A stretch of 64,000 nt of DNA, taken from Microbacterium sp. BK668 (GTDB lineage: Bacteria > Actinomycetota > Actinomycetes > Actinomycetales > Microbacteriaceae). The translations under genes were made by a program, and so were the position numbers. The notes beneath the pieces were generated by a model. The model had not been told where the DNA came from and searched no databases. It saw only the letters and a list, made by a program, of their open reading frames with translations. Below, piece after piece: positions 26,003-34,356 of the stretch. The stretch spans positions 1,364,001-1,428,000 of the forward strand of contig NZ_SNWG01000001.1 in the NCBI RefSeq assembly GCF_004362195.1, in the 5' to 3' direction. Numbering within the stretch: position 1 is the first letter of the stretch; each line of letters starts with the position of its first letter.

Positions 26003-27070
26003 TTGCTTCACCATCTCCGCCGATCGTCGGCCGCGACGCGAGTTCTAGCTGCTCTCGCGGCCGCGGTCGCGCTCGCTCTTCCCGCGACTCCTGCGCTGGC
26101 CGCTGACGATCCGTCCACCACACCTGAGGTGCGCTGGTCGGTCACGCCCGCGGACGCCGACGGGCCGGACGGCCGCCGCGCCGCAGAATTCGAGGTCGAT
26201 CCGGGCGAGACCATCGACGACTTCTTCGCCGTCCGGAACATCAGCGAGAACGAGGTGACCTTCTCCCTCACGGCGGCCGACGGGTTTTACACGCGAACCG
26301 GCCGCTTCGACATCCTCGCCGCGGACAAGGAGTCGACCGACTCCGGAACCTGGATCGCGATCCCCGGAACGCTCACGGTGCCGGCGGGACAGACGGCCGT
26401 CGTCCCCTATACCGTCACGGTGCCGGAACGCGCCGAGCCCGGCGACCACGCGGCCGGGATCACAGCATCCGTCCTCTCCGTCCAATCCGCCGAGGACGGC
26501 ACGAGCCTCGGCGTCGAGAGCCGCATCGGGTTCCGCGTACTCACCCGTGTCACGGGTGAGATCACGCCCGCCGCATCCATCGCCGGAATAGCGACGAACT
26601 ACACGACGTCGTGGAACCCGCTGAAGCCCGGCGAGCTCACCGTCACCTTCGACGTGTCCAACGACGGGAACACCCGCCTGCTCGCGACGGGCACCGTCGA
26701 GGCGGGCGGCCAGGAGGTCGCCTACCCCGCCGAGGGGGAGTCGCAGCAGGAGCTCCTGCCCGGAGACGTCCGCACGATCACGGCCGTCGTCCGGGACGTC
26801 TGGCCGCTCTTCGTGGTCCCCACGACCGTGACGCTGGATGCGACGGTCCTCACCCTGGACGGCAGTACCGACAGTCTCGCGCCCGTCGTGGAGTCCGCCG
26901 TGGCCTGGGCGGTTCCGTGGCCGCAGCTTCTCATCCTCCTCGGGATCGCGCTGATCATCCTCGCGATCTCCTGGGGCCGCATCCGGTCCCGCCGCAAGCT
27001 CGACAGCCTTCTCGCCGAGGCCCGCGAGGAGGGCCGCAAGGCCGCCGAGACGCCGGTGACGACCGCATGA
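26003..27070 (+). CDS. DUF916-type WxL-interacting membrane protein
   Basis: This protein of about 355 residues has a signal peptide (ending ALA33), two beta-sandwich regions, one membrane helix (WPQLLILLGIALIILAISW, about 306-325) and a charged cytoplasmic tail. The first region (VDPGETIDDFFAVRNISENEVTFSLTA..., with PYTVTVPERAEPGDHAAGI) matches the WxL peptidoglycan-binding DUF916 pattern. The second resembles the DUF3324 host-binding domain. In Firmicutes such proteins partner WxL proteins at the cell wall. The start is uncertain: TTG 26003 gives a clean signal peptide, whereas GTG 25964 would lie inside the hairpin. The stop overlaps the next start (ATGA). Confidence 0.72.
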   Translation: MLHHLRRSSAATRVLAALAAAVALALPATPALAADDPSTTPEVRWSVTPADADGPDGRRAAEFEVDPGETIDDFFAVRNISENEVTFSLTAADGFYTRTGRFDILAADKESTDSGTWIAIPGTLTVPAGQTAVVPYTVTVPERAEPGDHAAGITASVLSVQSAEDGTSLGVESRIGFRVLTRVTGEITPAASIAGIATNYTTSWNPLKPGELTVTFDVSNDGNTRLLATGTVEAGGQEVAYPAEGESQQELLPGDVRTITAVVRDVWPLFVVPTTVTLDATVLTLDGSTDSLAPVVESAVAWAVPWPQLLILLGIALIILAISWGRIRSRRKLDSLLAEAREEGRKAAETPVTTA

Positions 27071-27516
27071 GGTTCCGGTTCCAGACCGCGACCGTCGCCG
27101 TCACGGCGTTCGCGGCACTCCTCGCCCTGATGCCGGTCGGCGCGGCACTGGGCGCCGAGCAGGACGTCGCGAGTCACGGCGTCGAGGTGACCGTCGTCAT
27201 CACCCCGCTGCAGGCGTGCGTGGGCGTCTGCGGGGGAGGCCTGCCCGCGACGGGCCTCGCCTTCCCCGCCTTCCTCGTGTGGATCGCCGCTGTGCTGGGG
27301 ACAGCCGGGCTCGCGCTCGCCCTCCGGCGGCGCTTCCGCCCCGCCGGCACGCCGTGGCGGCCCGACGCGATCCGGGGGCCTGTGCCGCCGGTGGGAGGGT
27401 GCCGTGAGAGGACGACCGAGCCCGAGCCCGCCGCTCGAGCCGACCGGACCGCCGGCTTCGGGGAGGCCCCGCAGCGCGACGGCGAACAAGGAGATCCGCG
27501 ATGTCGGAAGACGTGA
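27067..27516 (+). CDS. small LPATG surface protein of the WxL operon
   Basis: This 149-residue protein has a signal peptide (about 1-30) and a short mature part EQDVASHGVEVTVVITPLQ, which resembles the mature start of the WxL-like protein (DSVEVSVNIEALP). A sortase motif LPATG follows at residues 59-63, then a hydrophobic helix and RRRFRP. This is the standard cell-wall sorting order, but an unusual proline/charge-rich tail of about 58 residues follows the basic stop. The gene overlaps the DUF916-type gene by 4 bp and lacI by 16 bp. Small LPXTG proteins accompany WxL loci in Firmicutes. No sortase gene is in the window. Confidence 0.7.
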   Translation: MRFRFQTATVAVTAFAALLALMPVGAALGAEQDVASHGVEVTVVITPLQACVGVCGGGLPATGLAFPAFLVWIAAVLGTAGLALALRRRFRPAGTPWRPDAIRGPVPPVGGCRERTTEPEPAARADRTAGFGEAPQRDGEQGDPRCRKT

Positions 27517-28523
27517 CCCGGGGCTGGCAGCGGCCCAGCATCTACGACGTGGCGCGTCAGGCGGGCGTCTCGCACATGACGGTGTCGCGCGTGCTGAACG
27601 GTCATCCCAACATCCGCGAGACGACGCGCGACCGGGTCCTGGCGGCGATCGACGAGATGAACTACACGCGCAGCTCGATCGCGCGGGCGCTCGCCACGCG
27701 GCGGGCGATGCGGATCGGGGTGCTCGTCGACGGGCCCGTCCAGTACGGCCCGAACAGCACGCTGCGCGCTCTGGAGAGCGCGGCGCGCGATGTCGGCTAC
27801 GCCATCAGCGCCTTCTCGATCTCCGAGGATGAGGAGTCGCAGATCGACACGGGTGTCGTCGAGCTCGTGACCCAGGGTGTCGATGCGCTGTGCGTCATCG
27901 CGCCGCGGGCGTCGTCGCTCGACATCCTTCGCCGTCAGACGACGGGACTGCCGACGATCGTGATCAAGGCGGAACCGGATGCCGCGTGGCACACCGTCGC
28001 CGTCGATCAGCGGGCCGGGGCAACCCTTGCCGTCTCTCACCTCATCGAGCTCGGACACGAGCGGATCCTCCACGTGGCAGGGCCCCTGGACTGGTACGAC
28101 GCGCGGGAGCGTCAAGAGGGCTGGCGGGACGCGCTGACGGCCGCCGGCCTGCCTGTGGTCGCGCCGGTGGCGGGAGACTGGACCTCGGACTACGGGTATC
28201 GGTTCGCCTCGACCTACGACTTCGACCACGTGACCGCCGTGTTCGCCGCCAACGACCAGATGGCGCTGGGGCTCGTGCACGGCCTCTGCCAGCGCGGATT
28301 CAGCGTTCCCGGAGACGTCAGCGTCGTCGGCTTCGACGATCTGCCCGATGCGCGGCACTTCCTTCCGCCGCTCACGACGGTTCGTCAGGACTTCGCGGCG
28401 CTGGGCGAGCTGGCTCTGAAGCACGTCATCGACGCGATCGACGGAGAAGAGGACGGGCTGCAGCACGACGTCATCGAGCCGCGGCTGATCGTGCGCGCCT
28501 CGACCGGCGCGCCTCGTCCGTGA
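27501..28523 (+). CDS. LacI-family regulator of the arabinan/arabinose locus
   Basis: This 340-residue protein has an N-terminal LacI helix-turn-helix (IYDVARQAGVSHMTVSRVLN, residues 14-33), a hinge helix (SSIARALATRR) and a periplasmic-binding-like effector domain with VFAANDQMALGL and VSVVGFDDLP. It probably senses arabinose or an arabino-oligosaccharide and represses the locus. Its ribosome site AAGGAG lies inside the LPATG gene, so it is the last gene of the WxL operon. GCTAAC-type operators lie before five transcription units here, including its own operon, which supports both local regulon control and autoregulation. The ligand is inferred from neighbours. Confidence 0.88.
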   Translation: MSEDVTRGWQRPSIYDVARQAGVSHMTVSRVLNGHPNIRETTRDRVLAAIDEMNYTRSSIARALATRRAMRIGVLVDGPVQYGPNSTLRALESAARDVGYAISAFSISEDEESQIDTGVVELVTQGVDALCVIAPRASSLDILRRQTTGLPTIVIKAEPDAAWHTVAVDQRAGATLAVSHLIELGHERILHVAGPLDWYDARERQEGWRDALTAAGLPVVAPVAGDWTSDYGYRFASTYDFDHVTAVFAANDQMALGLVHGLCQRGFSVPGDVSVVGFDDLPDARHFLPPLTTVRQDFAALGELALKHVIDAIDGEEDGLQHDVIEPRLIVRASTGAPRP

Positions 28524-28611
28524 CGACTCGACCCCAGCGAAGCGCGCGGGTCGCCCGGTGCGCGGACGCCCTCACCGTCGCCCGCACGCCCTTCCGCGCG
28601 GCCCCCGGGTT

Positions 28612-28678
28612 GTTCGCGGTAACGACAAAGTAACGAATATCGCGAATCGAGTTGCGCGCGGTCATTGTTAGCGCGCAC
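28612..28678 (+). promoter_or_regulatory. two LacI-type operators upstream of the ABC-ara operon
   Basis: GTTCGCGGTAAC (28612-28623) and GTTAGCGCGCAC (28667-28678) lie 55 bp apart in the 246-bp gap before the binding-protein gene. The second is close to the reverse complement of the first GH127 site. The spacing of about five helical turns would suit DNA looping. Confidence 0.55.
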
Positions 28679-28769
28679 AATGAGTGGCACACACACCCGA
28701 GGGTGTCCCGCCCGGGGCACGGACTTCTCTTCGACGAAGGGCGTCGGAGAGTCTCAAGGAGGAGATCAC

Positions 28770-29777
28770 ATGGCACACAACAAGCGCATGCTGGGCGCGC
28801 TCGGCTTCATCGGGGCAGGCGTCCTCGCGCTCGGTCTCGCCGGCTGCTCGGGCGGCGACGACGGCGCGGCGTCGGGTGACGCGGGCGGCGACGGCGACCT
28901 CACGACCGTCGGCTTCGTCGCCGTCGGCCCCGAGGGCGGCTGGCGCAACGCCAACGAGGAGGCCATCAAGGACGCGTTCAGCGAAGAGGCCGGCTTCGAC
29001 CTCAAGTACGCGCCCGCCGCGAGCCCGACCGACCAGAAGTCGCAGATCGACGCCTTCTCCACGTTCGTCAACGACGAGGTCGACGTGATCCTCCTCACCG
29101 CGACCGAGGCCTCGGGCTGGGAGGACTCGCTCCAGCTCGCGCAGGAGGCCGAGATCCCCGTCATCCTGCTCGACCGCGGCGTCGACGCCGATGAGGACCT
29201 CTACGTCACGCGCATCGCTCCCGACAACGTCAAGGTCGCCGGCTCGGTCGGTGACTGGGCCGTCCAGACCTACCCCGAGGGCGCGTCCTACTACGTCCTG
29301 GAGGGCGTTCCCGGACTGTCGGTCGTCAACGAGCGCAACGAAGGCTTCGACGCGGCGATCGAGGGCAAGGACGGCTGGAACAAGATCGGCGCCCAGACGG
29401 CCAACTGGACCGCGGACGAGGGCAAGTCGGTCATCGAGACCGTGCTCAAGGACAACCCTGACCTTCAGTTCATCTTCGCCCAGAACGACGAGATGGGCAT
29501 CGGCGCGGCTGCTGCCGTGACCGCCGCGGGTCTGGTCCCGGGCACCGACGTCAAGATCGCCACGATCGACGGCACCACGCCCGCGCTCGAGGCGCTCGCC
29601 GCCGGCGACCTGAGCTTCGTGGCGCAGTACAACCCGTTCTTCGGCGACCTCGCCGTCGACGCCGTGAACAAGGCGCTCGCGGGCGACAGCGTCGAGAAGA
29701 CGATCGTCGTCCCGGGTGAGACGTTCGACTCGGCCGAGGCCGGTCAGGCGGCGATCGACGAGGGCAAGGGCTTCTGA
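28770..29777 (+). CDS. ytfQ: furanose-type sugar ABC transporter substrate-binding lipoprotein
   Basis: This 335-residue protein has a lipoprotein signal peptide with lipobox LAGC (Cys near residue 22), then a type-1 periplasmic binding fold (VGFVAVGPEGGWRNANEEAI, ILLDRGVDADEDLYVTRIAPDN, FAQNDEMGIGAAAAV). The motif pattern is closest to YtfQ, the galactofuranose receptor of E. coli. With the araDBA genes beside it, arabinofuranose or arabinose is the likely ligand here. The start at 28770 has a perfect AAGGAGGAG ribosome site. A strong hairpin follows the gene, as is usual for abundant binding proteins. Confidence 0.85.
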   Translation: MAHNKRMLGALGFIGAGVLALGLAGCSGGDDGAASGDAGGDGDLTTVGFVAVGPEGGWRNANEEAIKDAFSEEAGFDLKYAPAASPTDQKSQIDAFSTFVNDEVDVILLTATEASGWEDSLQLAQEAEIPVILLDRGVDADEDLYVTRIAPDNVKVAGSVGDWAVQTYPEGASYYVLEGVPGLSVVNERNEGFDAAIEGKDGWNKIGAQTANWTADEGKSVIETVLKDNPDLQFIFAQNDEMGIGAAAAVTAAGLVPGTDVKIATIDGTTPALEALAAGDLSFVAQYNPFFGDLAVDAVNKALAGDSVEKTIVVPGETFDSAEAGQAAIDEGKGF

Positions 29778-29810
29778 TCCGACGCAGCGTCGGTTAGAGA
29801 CAGAGCAATG

Positions 29811-29846
29811 CGAGCGGGGGCGGCCGTTCTGGGCAGCCCCCGCTCG
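29811..29846 (+). terminator. intercistronic hairpin between binding protein and ATPase
   Basis: A perfect 11-bp stem (CGAGCGGGGGC with GCCCCCGCTCG) with a 14-nt loop lies 33 bp after the binding-protein stop. A smaller CCGACG/CGTCGG hairpin precedes it. It probably reduces expression of the downstream transporter genes relative to the binding protein. Confidence 0.7.
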
Positions 29847-29895
29847 TCCCTGTCCACCTCCCGAAAATCCGCAGGCAGCAACAAGGAGTCCAGCG

Positions 29896-31503
29896 ATGAT
29901 TGAACCGATCGCGATCGTCGAGGTCCGCGACGCGTCCATCACATTCCCGGGCGTCAAGGCACTCGACGAGGTCAGCTTCCGGCTTCTCCCGGGCGAGGTC
30001 CACACCCTGATGGGTGAGAACGGCGCGGGAAAGTCCACGCTCATCAAGGCGCTGACCGGTGTCTACCAGATCGACTCCGGCGAGATCGTCGTGAACGGCG
30101 AAGTGCGCAGCTTCTCCGGCACCGCGTCCGCGCAGGCCGCGGGTATCTCCACGGTCTACCAGGAGGTCAACCTCTGCACCAACCTCACGATTGGCGAGAA
30201 CGTCATGCTCGGCCACGAGGTCCGCGGCATCGGCGGCGTCAACTGGCGCAAGACGCACGCCCTGGCCCGTGAGGCGCTCGCGCGCATGGGTCTCGGCGAC
30301 CTCGATCCCCGCGCGCCCCTGTCCTCCATCTCCCTCGCGATGCAGCAGCTCGTCGCGATCAGCCGCGCCATGGTCACCGACTCGAAGGTGCTGATCCTCG
30401 ACGAGCCGACGTCGAGCCTCGACGCCAACGAGGTCGAGGTGCTCTTCAGCGTCATCCGGCGCCTTCGCGATCAGGGCGTCGCGATCCTCTTCGTCTCCCA
30501 CTTCCTCGACCAGGTCTACGCGATCAGCGACCGCATCACGGTTCTGCGCAACGGCCGATTCGTCGGCGAGTACCTGACGCGCGACCTCGACCGGACCCAG
30601 CTCATCTCCAAGATGATCGGCAAGGACTTCGAATCGCTGCGCGCGCTCGGCTCGAACCGTCAGACCGAGGTCCGCGACCGGACGCAGACGCCGATCTTCG
30701 CGGCGGAAGGACTCGGCCGGAAGGGCTCGATCGAGCCCACCGACGTCGAGGTCCACGCGGGCGAGGTCGTCGGCTTCGCGGGTCTTCTCGGCGCGGGCCG
30801 GACGGAGCTCGCGCGGCTGATCGCCGGCGCCGACAAGGCCGACTCCGGCTCTGTGGAGGTCCGCGGCAAGAAGGTCGCGCTCAACTCTCCGGTGACCGGG
30901 CTCGCTCACGGCATCGCGTACTCGACCGAGAACCGTCGCGAGGACGGCATCGTCGGGGACCTCAGCATCCGCGAGAACATCATGCTGGCCGTTCAGGCTC
31001 GGCGCGGCTGGTTCCGCCGCGTGCCGGCGCGCGAGGTCGACCAGCTCGTCTCCACGTACATGGAGCGCTTCAGCGTGCGCCCCAACGACCCGAGCCGTCC
31101 TATCCGCCTGCTCTCGGGCGGCAACCAGCAGAAGGTGCTCCTCGGCCGGTGGCTCGCCACCAACCCCGAGCTGCTGCTGCTCGACGAGCCCACCCGCGGA
31201 ATCGACGTCGGCGCCAAGGCCGACATCCAGGAGACCGTCGCCGAGCTCGCTGAAGGCGGCATGGGCGTCGTGTTCATCTCGTCCGAGCTCGAAGAGGTCG
31301 TCCGCCTCTCCGAGCGCATCGTCATCCTCAAGGACCACCAGAAGGTCGGCGAGGTCGTGAACGGCCCGGAGGTGACCGCGGAGAGCATCGTGTCGGTCAT
31401 CGCGACGGAATCAGGCGCGAAGGCGGAGGCTCAGGCCGATGTCCTCGCCGAGGAGGTCGCCGACGGCGAAGACGGCGTCCGCAACGAAGGGAACGCGTCA
31501 TGA
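29896..31503 (+). CDS. ytfR: sugar ABC transporter ATPase (duplicated RbsA-type)
   Basis: This 535-residue protein has two ABC domains. The first has Walker A GENGAGKST (from about residue 41) and LILDEPTSSLD but a degenerate signature (SSISLAMQQLVAISRA). The second has a degenerate Walker A (GLLGAGRTEL) with signature LSGGNQQKVLLGRWL and LLLDEPTRGIDVGAK. This arrangement is normal for RbsA/YtfR-type ATPases. The C terminus is extended by an acidic tail. AAGGAG precedes ATG 29896, and the stop overlaps the permease start (ATGA). It energises import together with the two permeases downstream. Confidence 0.9.
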   Translation: MIEPIAIVEVRDASITFPGVKALDEVSFRLLPGEVHTLMGENGAGKSTLIKALTGVYQIDSGEIVVNGEVRSFSGTASAQAAGISTVYQEVNLCTNLTIGENVMLGHEVRGIGGVNWRKTHALAREALARMGLGDLDPRAPLSSISLAMQQLVAISRAMVTDSKVLILDEPTSSLDANEVEVLFSVIRRLRDQGVAILFVSHFLDQVYAISDRITVLRNGRFVGEYLTRDLDRTQLISKMIGKDFESLRALGSNRQTEVRDRTQTPIFAAEGLGRKGSIEPTDVEVHAGEVVGFAGLLGAGRTELARLIAGADKADSGSVEVRGKKVALNSPVTGLAHGIAYSTENRREDGIVGDLSIRENIMLAVQARRGWFRRVPAREVDQLVSTYMERFSVRPNDPSRPIRLLSGGNQQKVLLGRWLATNPELLLLDEPTRGIDVGAKADIQETVAELAEGGMGVVFISSELEEVVRLSERIVILKDHQKVGEVVNGPEVTAESIVSVIATESGAKAEAQADVLAEEVADGEDGVRNEGNAS

Positions 31504-32591
31504 GCCGCGTCAAGACCGCACTCCGGACCCCGTGGTTCTGGGCCATCATCGGCATCGCGGTGCTGCTGCTGATCAACACGATCAAGAACCCCGCCTATCT
31601 CGCCGTCAGCGTCAACCCGACGACGGGGATGCTGACGGGCAACGTCCTCGACATCCTCCGCGTGTCGGCGCCGATCATCATGATCGCTCTGGGCATGACC
31701 TTCGTCATAGCGACCAAGGGCATCGACCTCTCGGTCGGCTCGATGATGGCTGTCGGCGGCGCGGTGGCGATGGAGACCCTCTCCACCCTGAACGACCCGA
31801 CCTCGGTGGGTGCCATGTTCACCGCCATCGGCCTCGCGCTGGCGCTGGCGATCGTGCTCGGCGCCATCAACGGACTTCTCGTCGCGGTCGTCGGGCTGCA
31901 GCCCTTCATCAGCACGCTGATCATGATGATGGCCGCGCGCGGCATCGCCCGCGTGATCACCGACGGGCAGAACACCAACGCGACGAACGAGCCGTTCCGC
32001 CAGCTGGCCAACGGCCAGATCCTCGGCCTTCCCACGAGCTTCGTCATCGCCATCGCGATCGTCGTCATCATCGCGCTCTTCATGCGCCGCACGGCGCTCG
32101 GTCTCATGATCGAGTCGATCGGCATCAACCCGCACGCGAGTCGGCTCGCCGGCATCCGTCCCCGCCCGATCCTCTTCGGCGTCTACATCCTCTCGGCCGC
32201 CCTCGCGTCGGTGGGCGGTCTGTTCAGCGTCTCGGAGGTGATGACGGTGAGCGTCTCGGGCACGGGCAACCTCATGGAGCTCGACGCGATCCTCGCGGTC
32301 GTCATCGGCGGGACCTCCCTCGCGGGCGGCAAGTTCTCGATCCTGGGCTCGACCATCGGGGCCCTCCTCATCGCGACCCTGAACAAGACGGTCCTGTTCC
32401 TCGGCATCCCCGCCGCGGCCACCCCCGCATTCAAGGCGCTCGTCATCATCGTCCTGGTACTGCTGCAGTCCGAGCGCGTCCGGTCCTTCGCGTTCGGCCG
32501 CTCGAAGACGAAGGGCACGCCCCCCGGCCCCCCGAAGCCGACCGTCGACCGGAGCGCCCCCGTTTCGAAGGAGAAGGAGGTCGTCGCATGA
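31500..32591 (+). CDS. ytfT: sugar ABC transporter permease (YtfT-like)
   Basis: This 363-residue permease of the RbsC/AraH family has about ten membrane helices and the family motif GMTFVIATKGIDLSVGSMMAVGGAV. LDAILAVVIGGTSLAGGKFSILGSTIGALLI follows near residues 262-292. It overlaps the ATPase gene by 4 bp and the second permease gene by 4 bp. Having two different permeases is characteristic of the YtfQRT-YjfF galactofuranose importer, which supports a furanose substrate. Confidence 0.88.
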   Translation: MSRVKTALRTPWFWAIIGIAVLLLINTIKNPAYLAVSVNPTTGMLTGNVLDILRVSAPIIMIALGMTFVIATKGIDLSVGSMMAVGGAVAMETLSTLNDPTSVGAMFTAIGLALALAIVLGAINGLLVAVVGLQPFISTLIMMMAARGIARVITDGQNTNATNEPFRQLANGQILGLPTSFVIAIAIVVIIALFMRRTALGLMIESIGINPHASRLAGIRPRPILFGVYILSAALASVGGLFSVSEVMTVSVSGTGNLMELDAILAVVIGGTSLAGGKFSILGSTIGALLIATLNKTVLFLGIPAAATPAFKALVIIVLVLLQSERVRSFAFGRSKTKGTPPGPPKPTVDRSAPVSKEKEVVA

Positions 32592-33655
32592 GCGCCCGCA
32601 CTCTTGCCGAATCCGTCCCGCCCGTCGCCGACCTGCCGGAGAGCAGGCAGCCCCGCCAGGTCAAGCGGTTCTCGGGCCTGTGGGAGCGCAGCCAGACGCT
32701 GATCCCCACCCTCGCGGCGCTGGTGCTGCTGTTCGGCATGCTCATCTACGCAGAGGTCGCCTACGGACGCGTCTTCCACGCGGGCACGATGTCGACCCTT
32801 CTCGTTAGCTTCGCGCCGACCATCATCCTCGCGGTGGGCATGACCATCGTCATCGTCTCCGGCGGGATCGACCTGTCGGTCGGCGCCGTGGTGGCCTTCA
32901 GCTCGGTGGCCGGCGTGATGCTCATGAACATCGGCATCAACGGATGGCTCTCGATGCTGCTGATGATCGGCTTCGGCGCGCTCTTCGGCCTGATCTCGGG
33001 CGTCATGATCCAGTACTTCAACGTGCAGCCGTTCATCGCCACGCTCGCGATGATGTTCCTGGCGCGCGGGCTGGCCTCGATCCTCTCGACGACCCCCGTC
33101 GTGGTGGCGGAGGACTCACCCCTCCTCCTGCTCGCGACGGACTGGAAGATCATCGACGGGCCGAAGGTCAACGACTTCACGATCACGCCGGGCCTGCTCA
33201 TCGCAGTCCTGGTCGTCCTCGGCGGCATCTTCTTCATGCATCGCACCCGCATGGGCCGTACGGTCTACGCGATCGGCGGCAACGAGTCGTCCGCGCAGCT
33301 GATGGGCCTCCCCGTCGCACGCACGCGCGTCTGGATCTACGTCGTCTCGGGCGCCCTGGCCGGCCTCGCCGCCATCGTCTACACCGCCGAGGTAGGCGGC
33401 AAGGCGCAGAACGTCACCGGCATCGGGTGGGAGCTCGACGCGATCGCCGCGGTCGTGATCGGCGGCACGCTGCTCACCGGCGGCTACGGCTACGTGCTCG
33501 GATCGATCGTCGGCGTGTTCGTACTCGCGGCGCTGCGCCTCATCATCACCAAGGACGGCACGATCAACCCCGAGTACCTGACGATCATCACGGGCGCCGT
33601 GCTGCTGGTCTTCGTGCTGCTCCAGCGCGTGCTCACACGACGAAGGGCCGACTGA
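32588..33655 (+). CDS. yjfF: sugar ABC transporter permease (YjfF-like)
   Basis: This 355-residue permease is the second of the importer. It has a charged N terminus of about 35 residues, then about ten helices with GMTIVIVSGGIDLSVGAVVAFSSV and LDAIAAVVIGGTLLTGGYGYVLGSIVGVFVL. The start ATG 32588 overlaps the previous stop (ATGA), and AAGGAGAAGGAGG lies just upstream. It forms the membrane channel with the YtfT-like protein. Its stop shares one base with the araD start. Confidence 0.88.
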   Translation: MSARTLAESVPPVADLPESRQPRQVKRFSGLWERSQTLIPTLAALVLLFGMLIYAEVAYGRVFHAGTMSTLLVSFAPTIILAVGMTIVIVSGGIDLSVGAVVAFSSVAGVMLMNIGINGWLSMLLMIGFGALFGLISGVMIQYFNVQPFIATLAMMFLARGLASILSTTPVVVAEDSPLLLLATDWKIIDGPKVNDFTITPGLLIAVLVVLGGIFFMHRTRMGRTVYAIGGNESSAQLMGLPVARTRVWIYVVSGALAGLAAIVYTAEVGGKAQNVTGIGWELDAIAAVVIGGTLLTGGYGYVLGSIVGVFVLAALRLIITKDGTINPEYLTIITGAVLLVFVLLQRVLTRRRAD

Positions 33656-34356
33656 TGGCGGACGCGCAGCGGGATGCCGCGATCCAGCAGATCCGCGAGG
33701 ACGTCGCGGCTCTCCACGGCGAACTCGTCCGCTACGGACTGATCGTGTGGACCGGCGGCAACGTCTCCGGCCGCGTGCCGGGAGCCGACCTGTTCGTGAT
33801 CAAGCCGTCGGGAGTCTCGTACGACGACCTCCGGCCCGACAACATGATCCTCTGCGACCTCGACGGGAACGTCGTCCCGGGCACGCCCGGGAGCGAGCGG
33901 GCGCCGTCGTCGGACACGGCGGCGCACGCGTACGTGTACCGCAACATGCCCCACGTCGGGGGAGTGGTGCACACGCACTCCACCTACGCAGTGGCGTGGG
34001 CCGCCCGCGGCGAGGAGATCCCGTGCGTCATCACGGCGATGGCCGACGAGTTCGGCGGGCCGATCCCGATCGGGCCGTTCGCCATCATCGGCGACGACTC
34101 GATCGGCCGCGGCATCGTCGAGACGCTGACGGGTCATCGATCCCGTGCCGTGCTGATGCAGAACCACGGTCCGTTCACGATCGGGGTCGACGCGAAGGAC
34201 GCCGTGAAGGCGGCGGTCATGGTCGAGGACGTCGCCCGCACCGTGCACGTCGCCCGCCAGGCGGGTCCGCTCATCCCGATCCCGCAGGAGGCGATCGACA
34301 GCCTGTTCGACCGCTACCAGAACGTCTACGGGCAGTCAGGGGATGCGCGCCGATGA
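33655..34356 (+). CDS. araD: L-ribulose-5-phosphate 4-epimerase
   Basis: This 233-residue class II aldolase-family enzyme converts L-ribulose 5-phosphate to D-xylulose 5-phosphate, the last step of bacterial L-arabinose catabolism. Visible motifs are GGNVSGR (residues 34-40, phosphate binding), KPSGV, and the zinc ligands in THTHS (His106, His108) and QNHGPF (His171). Length and motif positions match AraD closely. It begins one base inside the end of the permease gene and overlaps the kinase gene by 4 bp, so it is part of the ABC-ara operon. Confidence 0.9.
   Translation: MADAQRDAAIQQIREDVAALHGELVRYGLIVWTGGNVSGRVPGADLFVIKPSGVSYDDLRPDNMILCDLDGNVVPGTPGSERAPSSDTAAHAYVYRNMPHVGGVVHTHSTYAVAWAARGEEIPCVITAMADEFGGPIPIGPFAIIGDDSIGRGIVETLTGHRSRAVLMQNHGPFTIGVDAKDAVKAAVMVEDVARTVHVARQAGPLIPIPQEAIDSLFDRYQNVYGQSGDARR

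Noticed and set aside
28634..28652. ATATCGCGAAT-type near-palindrome between the two operators of the ABC operon
   Set aside because: The symmetry is weak and the motif is not repeated at other operons, so it was not called as a separate operator.
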